A stretch of 20,770 nucleotides of DNA from CALAZP01 sp964410725 (GTDB taxonomy: Bacteria; Bacteroidota; Bacteroidia; Chitinophagales; Saprospiraceae): contig CAYPID010000039.1 in NCBI GenBank assembly GCA_964410725.1, positions 1 to 20,770 on the forward strand, written 5' to 3'. Below are positions 5,900 through 13,714 of this stretch, piece by piece; position 1 is the first letter of the stretch; the number at the start of each line of letters is the position of its first letter. The position numbers were made by a program, and so were the translations under genes. The notes beneath the pieces are model-generated. The model made no database searches. It was given only the letters and a program-made list of their open reading frames with translations, and had not been told where the DNA came from.

Positions 5900-8529
5900 A
5901 TGAAGTACTTACTATCCGCTTTCGTCTATGTTTTCTTACCTATACTCACCTTTGCTCAACCTCCCGGTGGGTTTCGAGGAGCAGCGCCTTCCATTACAGG
6001 AAAAATAGCTGGTGTAGTCTTTGATTCTACCTCCATGGCCCCCGTAGAATTTGCTACAGTAGTATTGGTGAATCAACGCACCAAACAACAAGTAAACGGA
6101 ACGATTACCGATATGGATGGTTCCTTCAAACTAACAGAAATTCCTCTCGGAACTTACGATTTAGAACTATCATTCCTCGGTTACGAATCCAAAACCATCC
6201 AAAATATAGCCCTCACAAAGGAAAAGCCAGATGTCGACCTAGGCAATATCTCCTTTTCTTCAGAAAGTCAATTGCTGGATGAAATCACAGTAGTGGATCA
6301 GAAGACCTTGGTGGAAAACAAGATTGATAAAATTGTTTACAATGCTGAAAAAGATGCCACTACAGTAGGTGGAGATGCTACAGATGTCCTGGGAAATGTG
6401 CCCTTACTTTCGGTAGATTTTGATGGAAATGTATCCCTTAGAGGTTCCTCCAATCTTTTAATTTTAATCAATGGCAAACCTTCCACCATTTTTGCAGGAA
6501 GCGTGGGAGATGCGCTTAAGTCTATTCCAGCAGATCAGATAAAAAGTATAGAAGTCATTACGACGCCTACGGCAAAATACGATGGTGAAGGGGCTGGTGG
6601 AATCGTCAATATCATTACTAAAAAGAAAAACCTGGAGGGAATCACTGGCTCGATGAACATCTCCGTCGGTACCCGTTCTAACCGAGCTAATGGAAGTGTG
6701 AGTTTGGCGAAAGGCCGATTTGGACTCAATGCCAATACTTCAGTTTGGTTGTCTTGGCCTAGACCGGGATCCAATACTTTTTATAGGGAAGATTATGTGG
6801 GAGATCAGACTAGAATATTATCTCAAGAGAGCACCAATTCCTCTTACAATTATGGTCCAAGGGGAACCCTATCCGCTTTCTATGACATCAATGGATATAA
6901 TAGTTTGACGTCCACCGTGACCTTTGGCGGGTTTGGTGGTGGGTCTGAATCGGAAACCAACGCTATTTTTGATGACCCGATTAATGATATTTATCAAACC
7001 TACACTCGATCCAACGAAAATTCTAGACTCAATGGAAATTTTGATTGGACTACGGATTATAAAAAGACCTTTGATAAAAAAGATCAAGAATTTTCAGTGG
7101 CTTTCCAAGTCAGTGGCAATAACAGCAACACCACCAATAACTTCATACAAGATGGGAATGACCTTAGTTTGCTAAGAGATGAAGTCAATACCAATGATGG
7201 ATTGAACCTGGAATATACTTTTCAGACAGATTATGTGCATCCGTTTAGCGGCAAACTAAAAATGGAAACGGGAGTGAAGTCTGTACTTAGAAGAATTGAT
7301 AGTGATTTTAGATACGATGCCTTTGACTTTGGTGCCAATGAATACGTATTCGATCCGGTGCGTTCTGATATCTTTTACTACAACCAAGATGTTTATGCGG
7401 GGTATGCCTCTTTCAATATACAATTAGCTCCCAAATGGGCTTTAGTGGCAGGGGCCAGAGTAGAGCAAACTCAAATTAAGGGAAGGTTCGAAAATGTAGA
7501 AAACGATTTCGAAAACCAATACACCAACTTATTACCGAGTACCATATTAGCCTATAATTTCAGTCAGTTCTCTAACCTGAAGTTCAGCTATAATCAACGA
7601 ATTTCCAGACCAGGTCTGAGATTTGTCAACCCCTATGTGGATTTAAGTGACCCCAGAGATATTTCTTATGGTAATCCATCGCTATTACCTGAGGTAACAG
7701 ATCAATATGAAATTGGCCTCAACACCTTTATCAAGGGTGCCGTTTTGAATACATCTGTGTATTATCGAAAAACCAACGATGTGATTGAAAACTGGCTGGA
7801 AGTTGATGAACAAGGCGTTACTTATACCACATATCGTAATATTGCAGTCAATAATTCCATTGGTTTTAATTTATTTGCCTCTGTCAATGTTAAAAAATTC
7901 CTCACCTTGAGGGGTAACTTTAACTTATTTACCTACAATGCAGAAAGTACCATTGAAGGCATAACCTTAAGTAATGAAGCTGTACTTTGGAGTGGTAGAG
8001 GAAGTGCTACATTTAATTTCAAAAATGATTTAAGGGTTGAATTGGGAGGATTCTACAGATCTCCTAATCAAAGTTTACAGGGTTCAAGAGCTTCTTTCTC
8101 CATCTTTAGAATGGGGGTGACCAAAGAATTTAGCGACCGATTTACACTAGGTTTCTCTGCTGTAGAACCCTTTGTTAGGGATAAATCTTGGCCCTCTGAA
8201 TATTCTGGAGTTAATTTCTACCAAAAAGCCAATAATATTATTCCATTCCGCTCTTTTAACTTAAACTTGAATTATCGATTTGGTAAACTAGATTTTAGGC
8301 AAAGACAACGAAATAGTCAGATTCGAAATGACGATGTCAAACAAGGAGGAGATGGGAATATGATGATGAANNNNNNNNNNNNNNNNNNNNNNNNNNNNNN
8401 NNNNNNNNNNNNNNNNNNNNNNNNNNNNNNNNNNNNNNNNNNNNNNNNNNNNNNNNNNNNNNNNNNNNNNGTCAGATTCGAAATGACGATGTCAAACAAG
8501 GAGGAGATGGGAATATGATGATGAACTAA
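5900..8529 (+). CDS. Outer-membrane beta-barrel receptor, TonB-dependent-receptor-like (spans an assembly gap)
   Basis: This is a large outer-membrane transporter-like protein of the Bacteroidota beta-barrel family. Order: signal peptide (residues 1-19, ending TFAQ), a short Gly/Pro-rich stretch, a carboxypeptidase-regulatory-like beta-sandwich (about 33-115, with VEFATVVLVN and SFLGYES), a plug-like domain (about 140-250, with VSLRGSSNLLILINGKP and GEGAGGIVNIITKKK), then a barrel to the C-terminus. No SusD partner follows, so it is not a standard SusCD pair, and the ligand is unknown. A 100-N gap lies at 8371-8470. The 55 bases before it are repeated exactly after it. Joining the two sides once at that overlap gives an 824-residue protein ending GNMMMN and a TAA (8527-8529 here). 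Read literally, 100 Ns shift the frame, and the apparent stop at 8516-8518 is an artefact. Confidence 0.88.
8316..8370 (+). repeat. 55-bp direct repeat, copy 1 (left flank of gap)
   Basis: This 55-base stretch, from GTCAGATTCG to ATGATGATGAA, encodes the tail of the beta-barrel receptor and abuts the N run. It is identical to the 55 bases after the gap. It is most likely the shared end of two contigs and not a biological repeat. Confidence 0.9.
8371..8470. other. Assembly gap of 100 Ns
   Basis: Exactly 100 undetermined bases, a conventional filler length for gaps of unknown size. The identical flanks suggest the real distance is minus 55 bp (an overlap) with no missing sequence. Confidence 0.98.
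8471..8525 (+). repeat. 55-bp direct repeat, copy 2 (right flank of gap)
   Basis: Perfect copy of 8316-8370. Continuing from it, C plus TAA completes the codon split at the left contig end and terminates the receptor frame in phase, which is what a simple contig overlap predicts. Confidence 0.9.
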
Positions 8530-8532
8530 AAA

Positions 8533-8559
8533 AAAAGCCCGACAAAATGTCGGGCTTTT
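8533..8559. terminator. Bidirectional rho-independent terminator
   Basis: A 12-bp perfect stem, AAAAGCCCGACA paired with TGTCGGGCTTTT, with a 3-nt AAA loop. It has T runs on the 3' side in both orientations and sits between the convergent receptor gene (stop at 8527-8529) and the gene ending at 8587, so it can serve both. Confidence 0.9.
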
Positions 8560-8586
8560 CTATTTGTATGAAGAAACTATTGACTT

Positions 8587-9177
8587 TTAACGCAAGCTCA
8601 ATTCTTTGTAAAAGACCTTGTCTGGAGTAGTTACCTTTATGGTATATTCCCCCCTATCCATTGAACTTATTTGATATCGCTTATTCACAGCTACCACACC
8701 TCCAATTTTATCCTCAAAAACTTCTTTTCCATTTCGGTCTAAAATAGCGATGTCCAAATTTGCAATTCTAGTGCTGTTGAATTTTACGTCGAAAAAACCA
8801 TTTCCTAAATCAATCGCGGGAATAGCGAAGAATCGCTGGCTGCCATCGTTCATGGCTACATCCCCTCCGAAAAGGTTAATTTCTTTGTTTACTTCTCTAA
8901 ACTTAGTTTCCATTTTTAAGGTATACCGACCATCTTCCAAAGCGCTTAAATCATAAATCTTACCCAAATTCACTAATTTAAGGACTCGATCTTCAAATAC
9001 TACTTTGTTGTCTTGGTCTAGAAAAGTAACTTGCAATGGCAAGTGTCCTTTAGAAACCCAAACCGTTACTTTGGGTCTCCCATCCTGAACAAGAATTTCA
9101 GCTTTCTGCCCATAGGCCATGGTGGAGAATCCTACCAAAAGGAAAGCGACTGCGGTGGTGATTAAATTTCTTTTCAT
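8587..9177 (-). CDS. Exported protein with two internal beta-sandwich-like repeats
   Basis: I do not recognise a named family. The 196-residue product starts with a signal peptide (MKRNLITTAVAFLLVGFSTMAYGQ). Two homologous segments follow, about residues 46-102 and 139-195. Both run through a strand ending in LDxxxKxVFED, a turn, a Y-D/Q-L/I-S motif, then DGRYTLKM or RGEYTIKV, and finish KEINL or KELSL. The layout resembles small Bacteroidota Ig-like secreted proteins (DUF3244-type) and also the strand pattern of T9SS type A sorting domains, with the GxYxxKV and terminal K-L-x-L signatures. I cannot tell whether the second repeat acts as a sorting signal or simply as a structural domain. It has its own -7-like element upstream and a shared terminator downstream, suggesting a single-gene transcript. 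Confidence 0.82.
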   Translation of the reverse strand: MKRNLITTAVAFLLVGFSTMAYGQKAEILVQDGRPKVTVWVSKGHLPLQVTFLDQDNKVVFEDRVLKLVNLGKIYDLSALEDGRYTLKMETKFREVNKEINLFGGDVAMNDGSQRFFAIPAIDLGNGFFDVKFNSTRIANLDIAILDRNGKEVFEDKIGGVVAVNKRYQISSMDRGEYTIKVTTPDKVFYKELSLR

Positions 9178-9225
9178 GGTTTCAATTTTTTTGTTTGGGT
9201 TATTTGAACTTCAATTTGTTCGATA

Positions 9226-9233
9226 CAAAATTA
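9226..9233 (-). promoter_or_regulatory. Candidate -7 element of the two-repeat exported protein gene
   Basis: On the minus strand this reads TAATTTTG, an exact TAnnTTTG, 48 nt upstream of the ATG at 9177. No convincing -33 TTTG is found. The divergent gene on the + strand has its own element 36 bp away. Confidence 0.45.
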
Positions 9234-9269
9234 CCTTGGATATTTCCTCGTTTCTACATTCAACTTGAC

Positions 9270-9277
9270 TACTTTTG
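9270..9277 (+). promoter_or_regulatory. Candidate -7 element of the acylase gene
   Basis: TACTTTTG matches TAnnTTTG exactly and lies 53 nt upstream of the preferred ATG at 9331. An alternative in-frame ATG at 9265 would lie inside or upstream of this element, which supports the downstream start. Confidence 0.45.
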
Positions 9278-9330
9278 ATGCTCTATTAACCAAAAAGTAT
9301 TATTTTTTAGATTATTTAAAATTTAAGCCA

Positions 9331-11397
9331 ATGCTCAGGCAGTTTTTTTTAATCAATTTATGGCTTGTGGTGCACACGATAGGAAGTGCTCAGGCTACCA
9401 TTAATTGGGACGAATGGAATGTGCCACACATTTATGCTGACAATGAAGAGGATTTGTTCAGAGCCTTTGGGTATGCGCAAATGCACAGTCATGGGGATTT
9501 GCTTCTTAGATTATACGGGATTTCGCGGGGCAGAGCTGCAGAATATTGGGGAGAATCCTATATCCAATCAGATATTTTATTGCAAACCTTAGGTTTTCCT
9601 GATCGCTCATTTGAAATGCTACAGCAGCAACCCAAAGATTTTAAAGAAAATTTGGTGGCTTTTGCCGAAGGCGTTAATCAATATGTTTCTGAAAATCCGG
9701 GTATCATTGCTGACAGCCTCCAAAAATTATTGCCGGTAATGCCGGAAGACCTATTGGCGCATTATCTGTATGGTATGTATGCTTTATTTATCGGAGGATC
9801 GGAACTTGGTAAGATTCAAAATTGGTCACCGGGGTCGAATGCCTACGCGATTGGTCCTAATAAGACTTTAAGTGATGAAACCATTCTTTTGGCCAATCCT
9901 CATCTTCCTTGGAGAGATGAATTTTTGTTTTACGAAGCCCACCTCAATCTTCCAGATCTCAATCTTTACGGTGCGACTTTAGTAGGCCTGCCAGTATTGG
10001 CCATTGCTTTCAATGAACACCTGGGATGGACCCACACGGTGAATACCATAGATCTAGCGGACACCTATCAACTGACGTTAACGGAAGATGGGAAAGGATA
10101 CGAATGGGAAGGAGGATCAAAGTCGTTTACGCGCAATATCCGCAGTATTCAATATGAAACCCAATCTGAAGGGCGCAAGTCCAAAAGTTTTGATGTTCTG
10201 GCTTCCGAGCACGGCCCTGTTATCGTCAAAGGCGAGAGAGAAGCACTGGCTATCAGATTGGCAGGTGTCGATAAGAATTTGGGGTTGTATCAGTGGTGGC
10301 AAATGGGTAATGCAACTAATTTAGCTGATTTTGAATATGCAATTGCGGAGATGGAAATGCCCTTTTTCAACATCCTTTATGCGGATGGGGATGGCAATAT
10401 TTTTTACCATTTCAATGGGCCTGTACCTGTTAGAAATCAGGGAGATTTTGCTTTTTGGGACCGTACCCTTCCTGGACATTCATCGGAATATCTTTGGCAG
10501 GAGACTCATACTTATGAGGAGTTACCTAAAATCCTAAATCCCACCGCAGGATGGTTGCAGAATGCCAACGATCCCCCCTGGACCAGTTCCTTGCCAATAG
10601 AGTTATTTCCTAAAGACTATCCTCCCTATTTAGCACCCGTTAATATGGGATTTCGACCACAAAGATCAGTTAAAATGTTAATGGAATCTGGAGATTTTTT
10701 GACGTTAGATAGAGTTAGGCAGTTTAAAATGTCCTCTGTATCAGAGCTGGCTAATCGGTTGGTACCCGCTTTAGATGCTACTATGAAAGCAACCACAATG
10801 GGGAGGGCTCAACAAGCCATGGATTACCTCAACAATTGGAACAAGGATTTTGAACCTAACAGCCAAGGGGCTTTCCTATTTATTCAGTGGTACGAAAAAT
10901 ACCGGGAAAAATGCTGGGAAAATAACAGTCCAATATTTGCACAAGAATGGTCTATCGAAGATCCGGTCAACACTCCCTCAGGTTTGGGAAGCCCAAATCT
11001 TGCAGCTAAAGCATTGGACGAATCAGCAATGGATATGGTTTTTAAGTATAGAAAATTAACCCTCCCCTATGGGGAAAAATACTTCTTGCAATTAGGAGAT
11101 AAAAAAGTTCCAGCCAGTGGAGGCCCAGGGGAATACGGCATCTTTAAGACCCAAAGTTTCATGAAAGCAAATGATAGCTACTTTAACTTTCATGGGGATT
11201 CTTATATATCTATTACCGAATTTGGAGAGAAAATAAAAGCCTTGGTCCTGTTAACTTACGGTAATAGCACTCAAGAAAATACGCTACCGAAAGTAGATCA
11301 ACTGGATTTATACCTCCGGGGCGAAATGAGAGCGGTTTACTTTTATAAGAGTGATCTGGAATCTCACATAGTAGATCGTATGGAAATTACCAATTAG
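9331..11397 (+). CDS. Penicillin acylase family protein (Ntn hydrolase, peptidase S45-like)
   Basis: Members hydrolyse amide bonds of penicillins, N-acyl-homoserine lactones or related N-acyl compounds, and mature by autocatalytic cleavage in the periplasm. I prefer the ATG at 9331 (688 residues) because it opens a signal peptide, MLRQFFLINLWLVVHTIGSAQ; a start at 9265 would bury it. The family N-terminus follows (INWDEWNVPHIYAD, then AFGYAQMHSHGDLLLRLYGISRG). The nucleophile is Ser169 in WSPGSNAYAIGP, right after the Gly where the chain is cut into alpha and beta subunits. Supporting beta-chain motifs are GWTHTVNTIDLADTY and LQNANDPPW, the latter containing the oxyanion Asn. Sequence alone does not show whether the substrate is an acyl-homoserine lactone, an antibiotic or another amide. 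The TAG overlaps the stop of the opposing gene by 4 nt. Confidence 0.92.
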   Translation: MLRQFFLINLWLVVHTIGSAQATINWDEWNVPHIYADNEEDLFRAFGYAQMHSHGDLLLRLYGISRGRAAEYWGESYIQSDILLQTLGFPDRSFEMLQQQPKDFKENLVAFAEGVNQYVSENPGIIADSLQKLLPVMPEDLLAHYLYGMYALFIGGSELGKIQNWSPGSNAYAIGPNKTLSDETILLANPHLPWRDEFLFYEAHLNLPDLNLYGATLVGLPVLAIAFNEHLGWTHTVNTIDLADTYQLTLTEDGKGYEWEGGSKSFTRNIRSIQYETQSEGRKSKSFDVLASEHGPVIVKGEREALAIRLAGVDKNLGLYQWWQMGNATNLADFEYAIAEMEMPFFNILYADGDGNIFYHFNGPVPVRNQGDFAFWDRTLPGHSSEYLWQETHTYEELPKILNPTAGWLQNANDPPWTSSLPIELFPKDYPPYLAPVNMGFRPQRSVKMLMESGDFLTLDRVRQFKMSSVSELANRLVPALDATMKATTMGRAQQAMDYLNNWNKDFEPNSQGAFLFIQWYEKYREKCWENNSPIFAQEWSIEDPVNTPSGLGSPNLAAKALDESAMDMVFKYRKLTLPYGEKYFLQLGDKKVPASGGPGEYGIFKTQSFMKANDSYFNFHGDSYISITEFGEKIKALVLLTYGNSTQENTLPKVDQLDLYLRGEMRAVYFYKSDLESHIVDRMEITN

Positions 11398-12608
11398 GCT
11401 TTTTCCCATCTCCTAAAAGGTTGACTTCGTATATAAATCTCTTTTAAAATATTCTGATGGACTTCTGTGAAGTCCATTTCTCTTCTCTCCCACGTCTTTT
11501 GCGTTACTGCCAAAACCTTCTCTAATGGATAGGTACTTAATCCCCTTTTAGTCCCCATAGAAAACGAAGGAACAAAATTAGGCGGCCATTCAGCTCCGGT
11601 TAAATTGGTCCCTACTCCAATTACTGTGCCTGTATTGATTCGGGTTCCGATTGCGGTTTTAGTGTAATCTCCCATAATCAATCCGCAGAATTGGAGGCCA
11701 GTTGGCCGAAACCGTTCCTCCTCATAAGACCATTGCTTAACAACGGTATAATCGTTTTTTAAATTAGAACAATTAGTTCCTGCGCCTAGGTTACACCAGG
11801 CCCCTACGACTGAATCTCCCAAATATCCATCATGAGATTTAGCCGAATAGTCCAAAACAACGGAGTTTTTAACTTCTCCTCCAATTTTACAATGCTGTCC
11901 AAAAGAAGAAGCTCCATAAATTTTAGCTCCCATCTTAATCACCGCCTGAGCTCCAATGGTAACCGGTCCCTTAATGAGGGCACCGTCCAAAATTTTAGCA
12001 TGAGGACCGATATAGATAGGGCCTTCTGTCGCATTTAAAATAGCATGTTCAACAATGGCTCCCTCCTCTATAAAAATATTGGGCGCTCCTGCTACTTGAG
12101 CCATGGAGCCAATCGCTGCAGAAGTCCTTCCATGGGTAATCAAAGCAAAATCATCCAATATCGCTTGTTGATTGAGCGTGAAAATATCCTGCAAGGCATT
12201 AATTTTAACAGGTCTCTCAGAATGAAAAGGAATGCCTTCAATGGATTCAATATCGCCCTCTTGCAAAAGTATTTGTAATTGCTCCTGATTCATGCGAGTA
12301 GCCAGGATATCCTCTCCCATAATTAGGGCTTGTCCAAATTCAAGGGCCTGTATTGCTTCAATCAACTCAGTAGAGGGAAGCAGTCCCCCATTGATAATGT
12401 AGTTATCCGAGCCTAATTCCAAAGGATATAAGGCCGAAAGATAAGGTTCCGTGATATGCGAAAAAATTCCATCGGGAATTCTCAAAGCCCATTTTTCCCG
12501 AAGGGTTAAAATTCCCATTCGAATTTCACAAACAGGCCGGGTGTAAGTCAAAGGCAAGAGCCTTTTCCTCAAATCGTCATCAAATAATATGTAGTGCTTC
12601 TGCTTCAT
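11394..12608 (-). CDS. GlmU-like UDP-N-acetylglucosamine diphosphorylase/acetyltransferase (Bacteroidota type)
   Basis: The 404-residue protein resembles the alternative GlmU-like family of Bacteroidota, thought to provide UDP-GlcNAc for peptidoglycan and LPS. The N-terminal third (MKQKHYILFDDDLRKRLLPLTYTRP, then MGILTLREKW) is a divergent nucleotidyltransferase-like region without the canonical GlmU GxGxGTRM loop. From about residue 165 to 350 there are hexapeptide repeats of a left-handed beta-helix acyltransferase (IYIGPHAKILDGA, VTIGAQAVIKMGAKIYG, GAGTNCSNLKNDY, GTVIGVGTNL). A normal acetyltransferase site is therefore likely, while the uridylyltransferase activity is less certain from inspection. 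The start at 12608 lies only 13 nt from the base of the rpmE2 terminator, so its promoter is unclear. Its stop overlaps the acylase stop. Confidence 0.85.
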   Translation of the reverse strand: MKQKHYILFDDDLRKRLLPLTYTRPVCEIRMGILTLREKWALRIPDGIFSHITEPYLSALYPLELGSDNYIINGGLLPSTELIEAIQALEFGQALIMGEDILATRMNQEQLQILLQEGDIESIEGIPFHSERPVKINALQDIFTLNQQAILDDFALITHGRTSAAIGSMAQVAGAPNIFIEEGAIVEHAILNATEGPIYIGPHAKILDGALIKGPVTIGAQAVIKMGAKIYGASSFGQHCKIGGEVKNSVVLDYSAKSHDGYLGDSVVGAWCNLGAGTNCSNLKNDYTVVKQWSYEEERFRPTGLQFCGLIMGDYTKTAIGTRINTGTVIGVGTNLTGAEWPPNFVPSFSMGTKRGLSTYPLEKVLAVTQKTWERREMDFTEVHQNILKEIYIRSQPFRRWEKA

Positions 12609-12620
12609 ACAATCAATAAA

Positions 12621-12656
12621 AAAAGGTCCCTACCACCAAAGCGATAGGGACCTTTT
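12621..12656 (-). terminator. Rho-independent terminator downstream of rpmE2
   Basis: A 12-bp perfect stem, AAAAGGTCCCTA with TAGGGACCTTTT, and a 12-nt loop. On the minus strand it is followed by a T-rich run (complement of the A tract at 12617-12620), 19 nt after the rpmE2 stop. The next minus-strand gene begins 13 nt further on. Confidence 0.85.
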
Positions 12657-12674
12657 GGAGGATGTATATAAGTA

Positions 12675-12941
12675 TTACTGCTTGGCAGCAAATTTTGTTT
12701 TGGCAAACTTCTTATTGAATTTGTCAATACGTCCAGCGGTGTCGACAAACTTCATCTTACCAGTAAAAAATGGGTGAGAAAAACTAGAAATCTCCATTTT
12801 AATTAATGGATATTCATTGCCGTCTTCCCACTTGATAGTATCTTTAGTGTTGGCGCAAGATTTACCTAAGAACGCTTCATCGTTAGAAATGTCCTTGAAA
12901 ACTACTGTTCTATAACTCGCTGGGTGTATATCTTTTTTCAT
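12675..12941 (-). CDS. rpmE2: 50S ribosomal protein L31, type B
   Basis: L31 belongs to the large ribosomal subunit and contacts the small subunit at the central protuberance. The 88-residue sequence MKKDIHPASYRTVVFKD... with SFSHPFFTGKMKFVDTAGRIDKFNKKF has the length and ending of the type B form. The zinc-binding CxxC pair of type A L31 is missing; the single Cys is in GKSCANT, so this is the zinc-independent version. It is monocistronic by appearance: a near-ideal promoter lies upstream at 12972-13003 and a hairpin terminator downstream. In many bacteria the type B form replaces the type A form under zinc limitation, but in Bacteroidota it is commonly the standard copy; no Zur-like site is evident to me. 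Confidence 0.96.
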   Translation of the reverse strand: MKKDIHPASYRTVVFKDISNDEAFLGKSCANTKDTIKWEDGNEYPLIKMEISSFSHPFFTGKMKFVDTAGRIDKFNKKFAKTKFAAKQ

Positions 12942-12971
12942 TTGTTACGCTTTTCTTTGTCAAACGGAATG

Positions 12972-13003
12972 CAAAAGTAATTGATTAATTGTTTCTCTCC
13001 AAA
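12972..13003 (-). promoter_or_regulatory. Probable Bacteroidota promoter of rpmE2
   Basis: On the minus strand a -33 TTTG (13000-13003) is followed after 20 nt by TACTTTTG (12972-12979), an exact TAnnTTTG. This is the best-matched promoter in the window. The leader from the predicted start site to the ATG at 12941 is about 27 nt. Confidence 0.65.
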
Positions 13004-13050
13004 AAAAAATATAAAAAACCACCTTACTTTATATTTTTAATCATTCAACT

Positions 13051-13062
13051 CAACTCGAGTTG
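13051..13062. promoter_or_regulatory. 12-bp perfect palindrome upstream of the TPR-like protein gene
   Basis: CAACTCGAGTTG is a perfect 12-bp palindrome located 33 nt upstream of the ATG at 13096, directly before TATCTTAG (13064-13071), a one-mismatch -7 element. Such a position suits an operator for a dimeric regulator, but no regulator is known. Confidence 0.35.
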
Positions 13063-13095
13063 TTATCTTAGAGTATTAAATTAGAACAAAATATC

Positions 13096-13713
13096 ATGCT
13101 TAAAATAAATATTTTCTTAAGATTTGCTTTGATGGGGGTTTCCCTGGTTGCTGGTTTATTGTTTACCTTTTTAGACGGGTTTGGCTTTTGGTATGCCTTT
13201 CCATTTTACTTAATCTTATTGGTCTTATTATTGGGGTATATATTTTTGGGCACCATTCAATCCGCAGCCGAATTAATGCAAGCTCAAGATTTTGAAGGTG
13301 CGGATAAAAGATTGGGATTGACCCTCAAGCCTAATTGGCTTTATGCTACTAATAAAGCCTATTACTACATGATTAAGGGGTCTATAGCCTTGTCTAGGCA
13401 CGATAGCAACGAAGGAGAGCGGTGGTTGAAAAAAGCCCAAGAAGTCAAAATTCCAACTGAACAGGAAAAAGCTATGTTGGAAATTCAGTTGGCGAGTATC
13501 AGTGCGTCTAAAGGGAGATGGAAACAAGCTCAATTGCATTATAAGGCCGCCAAACAATTAAAAATTACTGATGAAGCTGTTAAGGAGCAGCTCAAACAAT
13601 TGGAAAAAGCACTGAATAATAGAGGCCAACAAATGGCAGCTACTCGTTCAGGGGCTAAAGGTGCGGCAGTAATGCGACCAGGCGGTAAAAGACGGCGCCC
13701 CAAAATGAGGTAA
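13096..13713 (+). CDS. Membrane protein with two TM helices and a TPR-like helical domain
   Basis: The 205-residue protein has two hydrophobic helices at about residues 7-27 and 33-53, joined by a short turn containing FLDGFGFWYA. A cytoplasmic-side alpha-helical domain (about 55-170) follows, with TPR-like pairs: AAELMQAQDFEGADKRL, AYYYMIKGSIALSRHDSNEGERWLKKA, AMLEIQLASISASKGRWKQAQLHYKAA. The tail is strongly basic (GGKRRRPKMR). TPR domains normally mediate protein contacts, so it may be a membrane-tethered scaffold; this is inference and the specific partner is unknown. It is a single + strand gene between divergent rpmE2 and convergent lnt, whose stop lies one nucleotide away. Confidence 0.8.
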   Translation: MLKINIFLRFALMGVSLVAGLLFTFLDGFGFWYAFPFYLILLVLLLGYIFLGTIQSAAELMQAQDFEGADKRLGLTLKPNWLYATNKAYYYMIKGSIALSRHDSNEGERWLKKAQEVKIPTEQEKAMLEIQLASISASKGRWKQAQLHYKAAKQLKITDEAVKEQLKQLEKALNNRGQQMAATRSGAKGAAVMRPGGKRRRPKMR

Positions 13714-13714
13714 C

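Noticed and set aside
8471..8518. Reading frame after the Ns ending at 8516-8518
   Set aside because: It is shifted by the arbitrary 100-N filler; the same 55 bases before the gap are read in the true frame and the true stop is TAA at 8527.
8316..8525. Genuine biological tandem duplication or invertible element at the receptor C-terminus
   Set aside because: A perfect 55-bp repeat touching both edges of a filler gap is better explained by assembly; no recombinase gene or inverted repeat is nearby.
9265..9330. Upstream ATG for the acylase
   Set aside because: It places 22 residues before a clear signal peptide and lies before or within the candidate -7 element; the ATG at 9331 is preferred.
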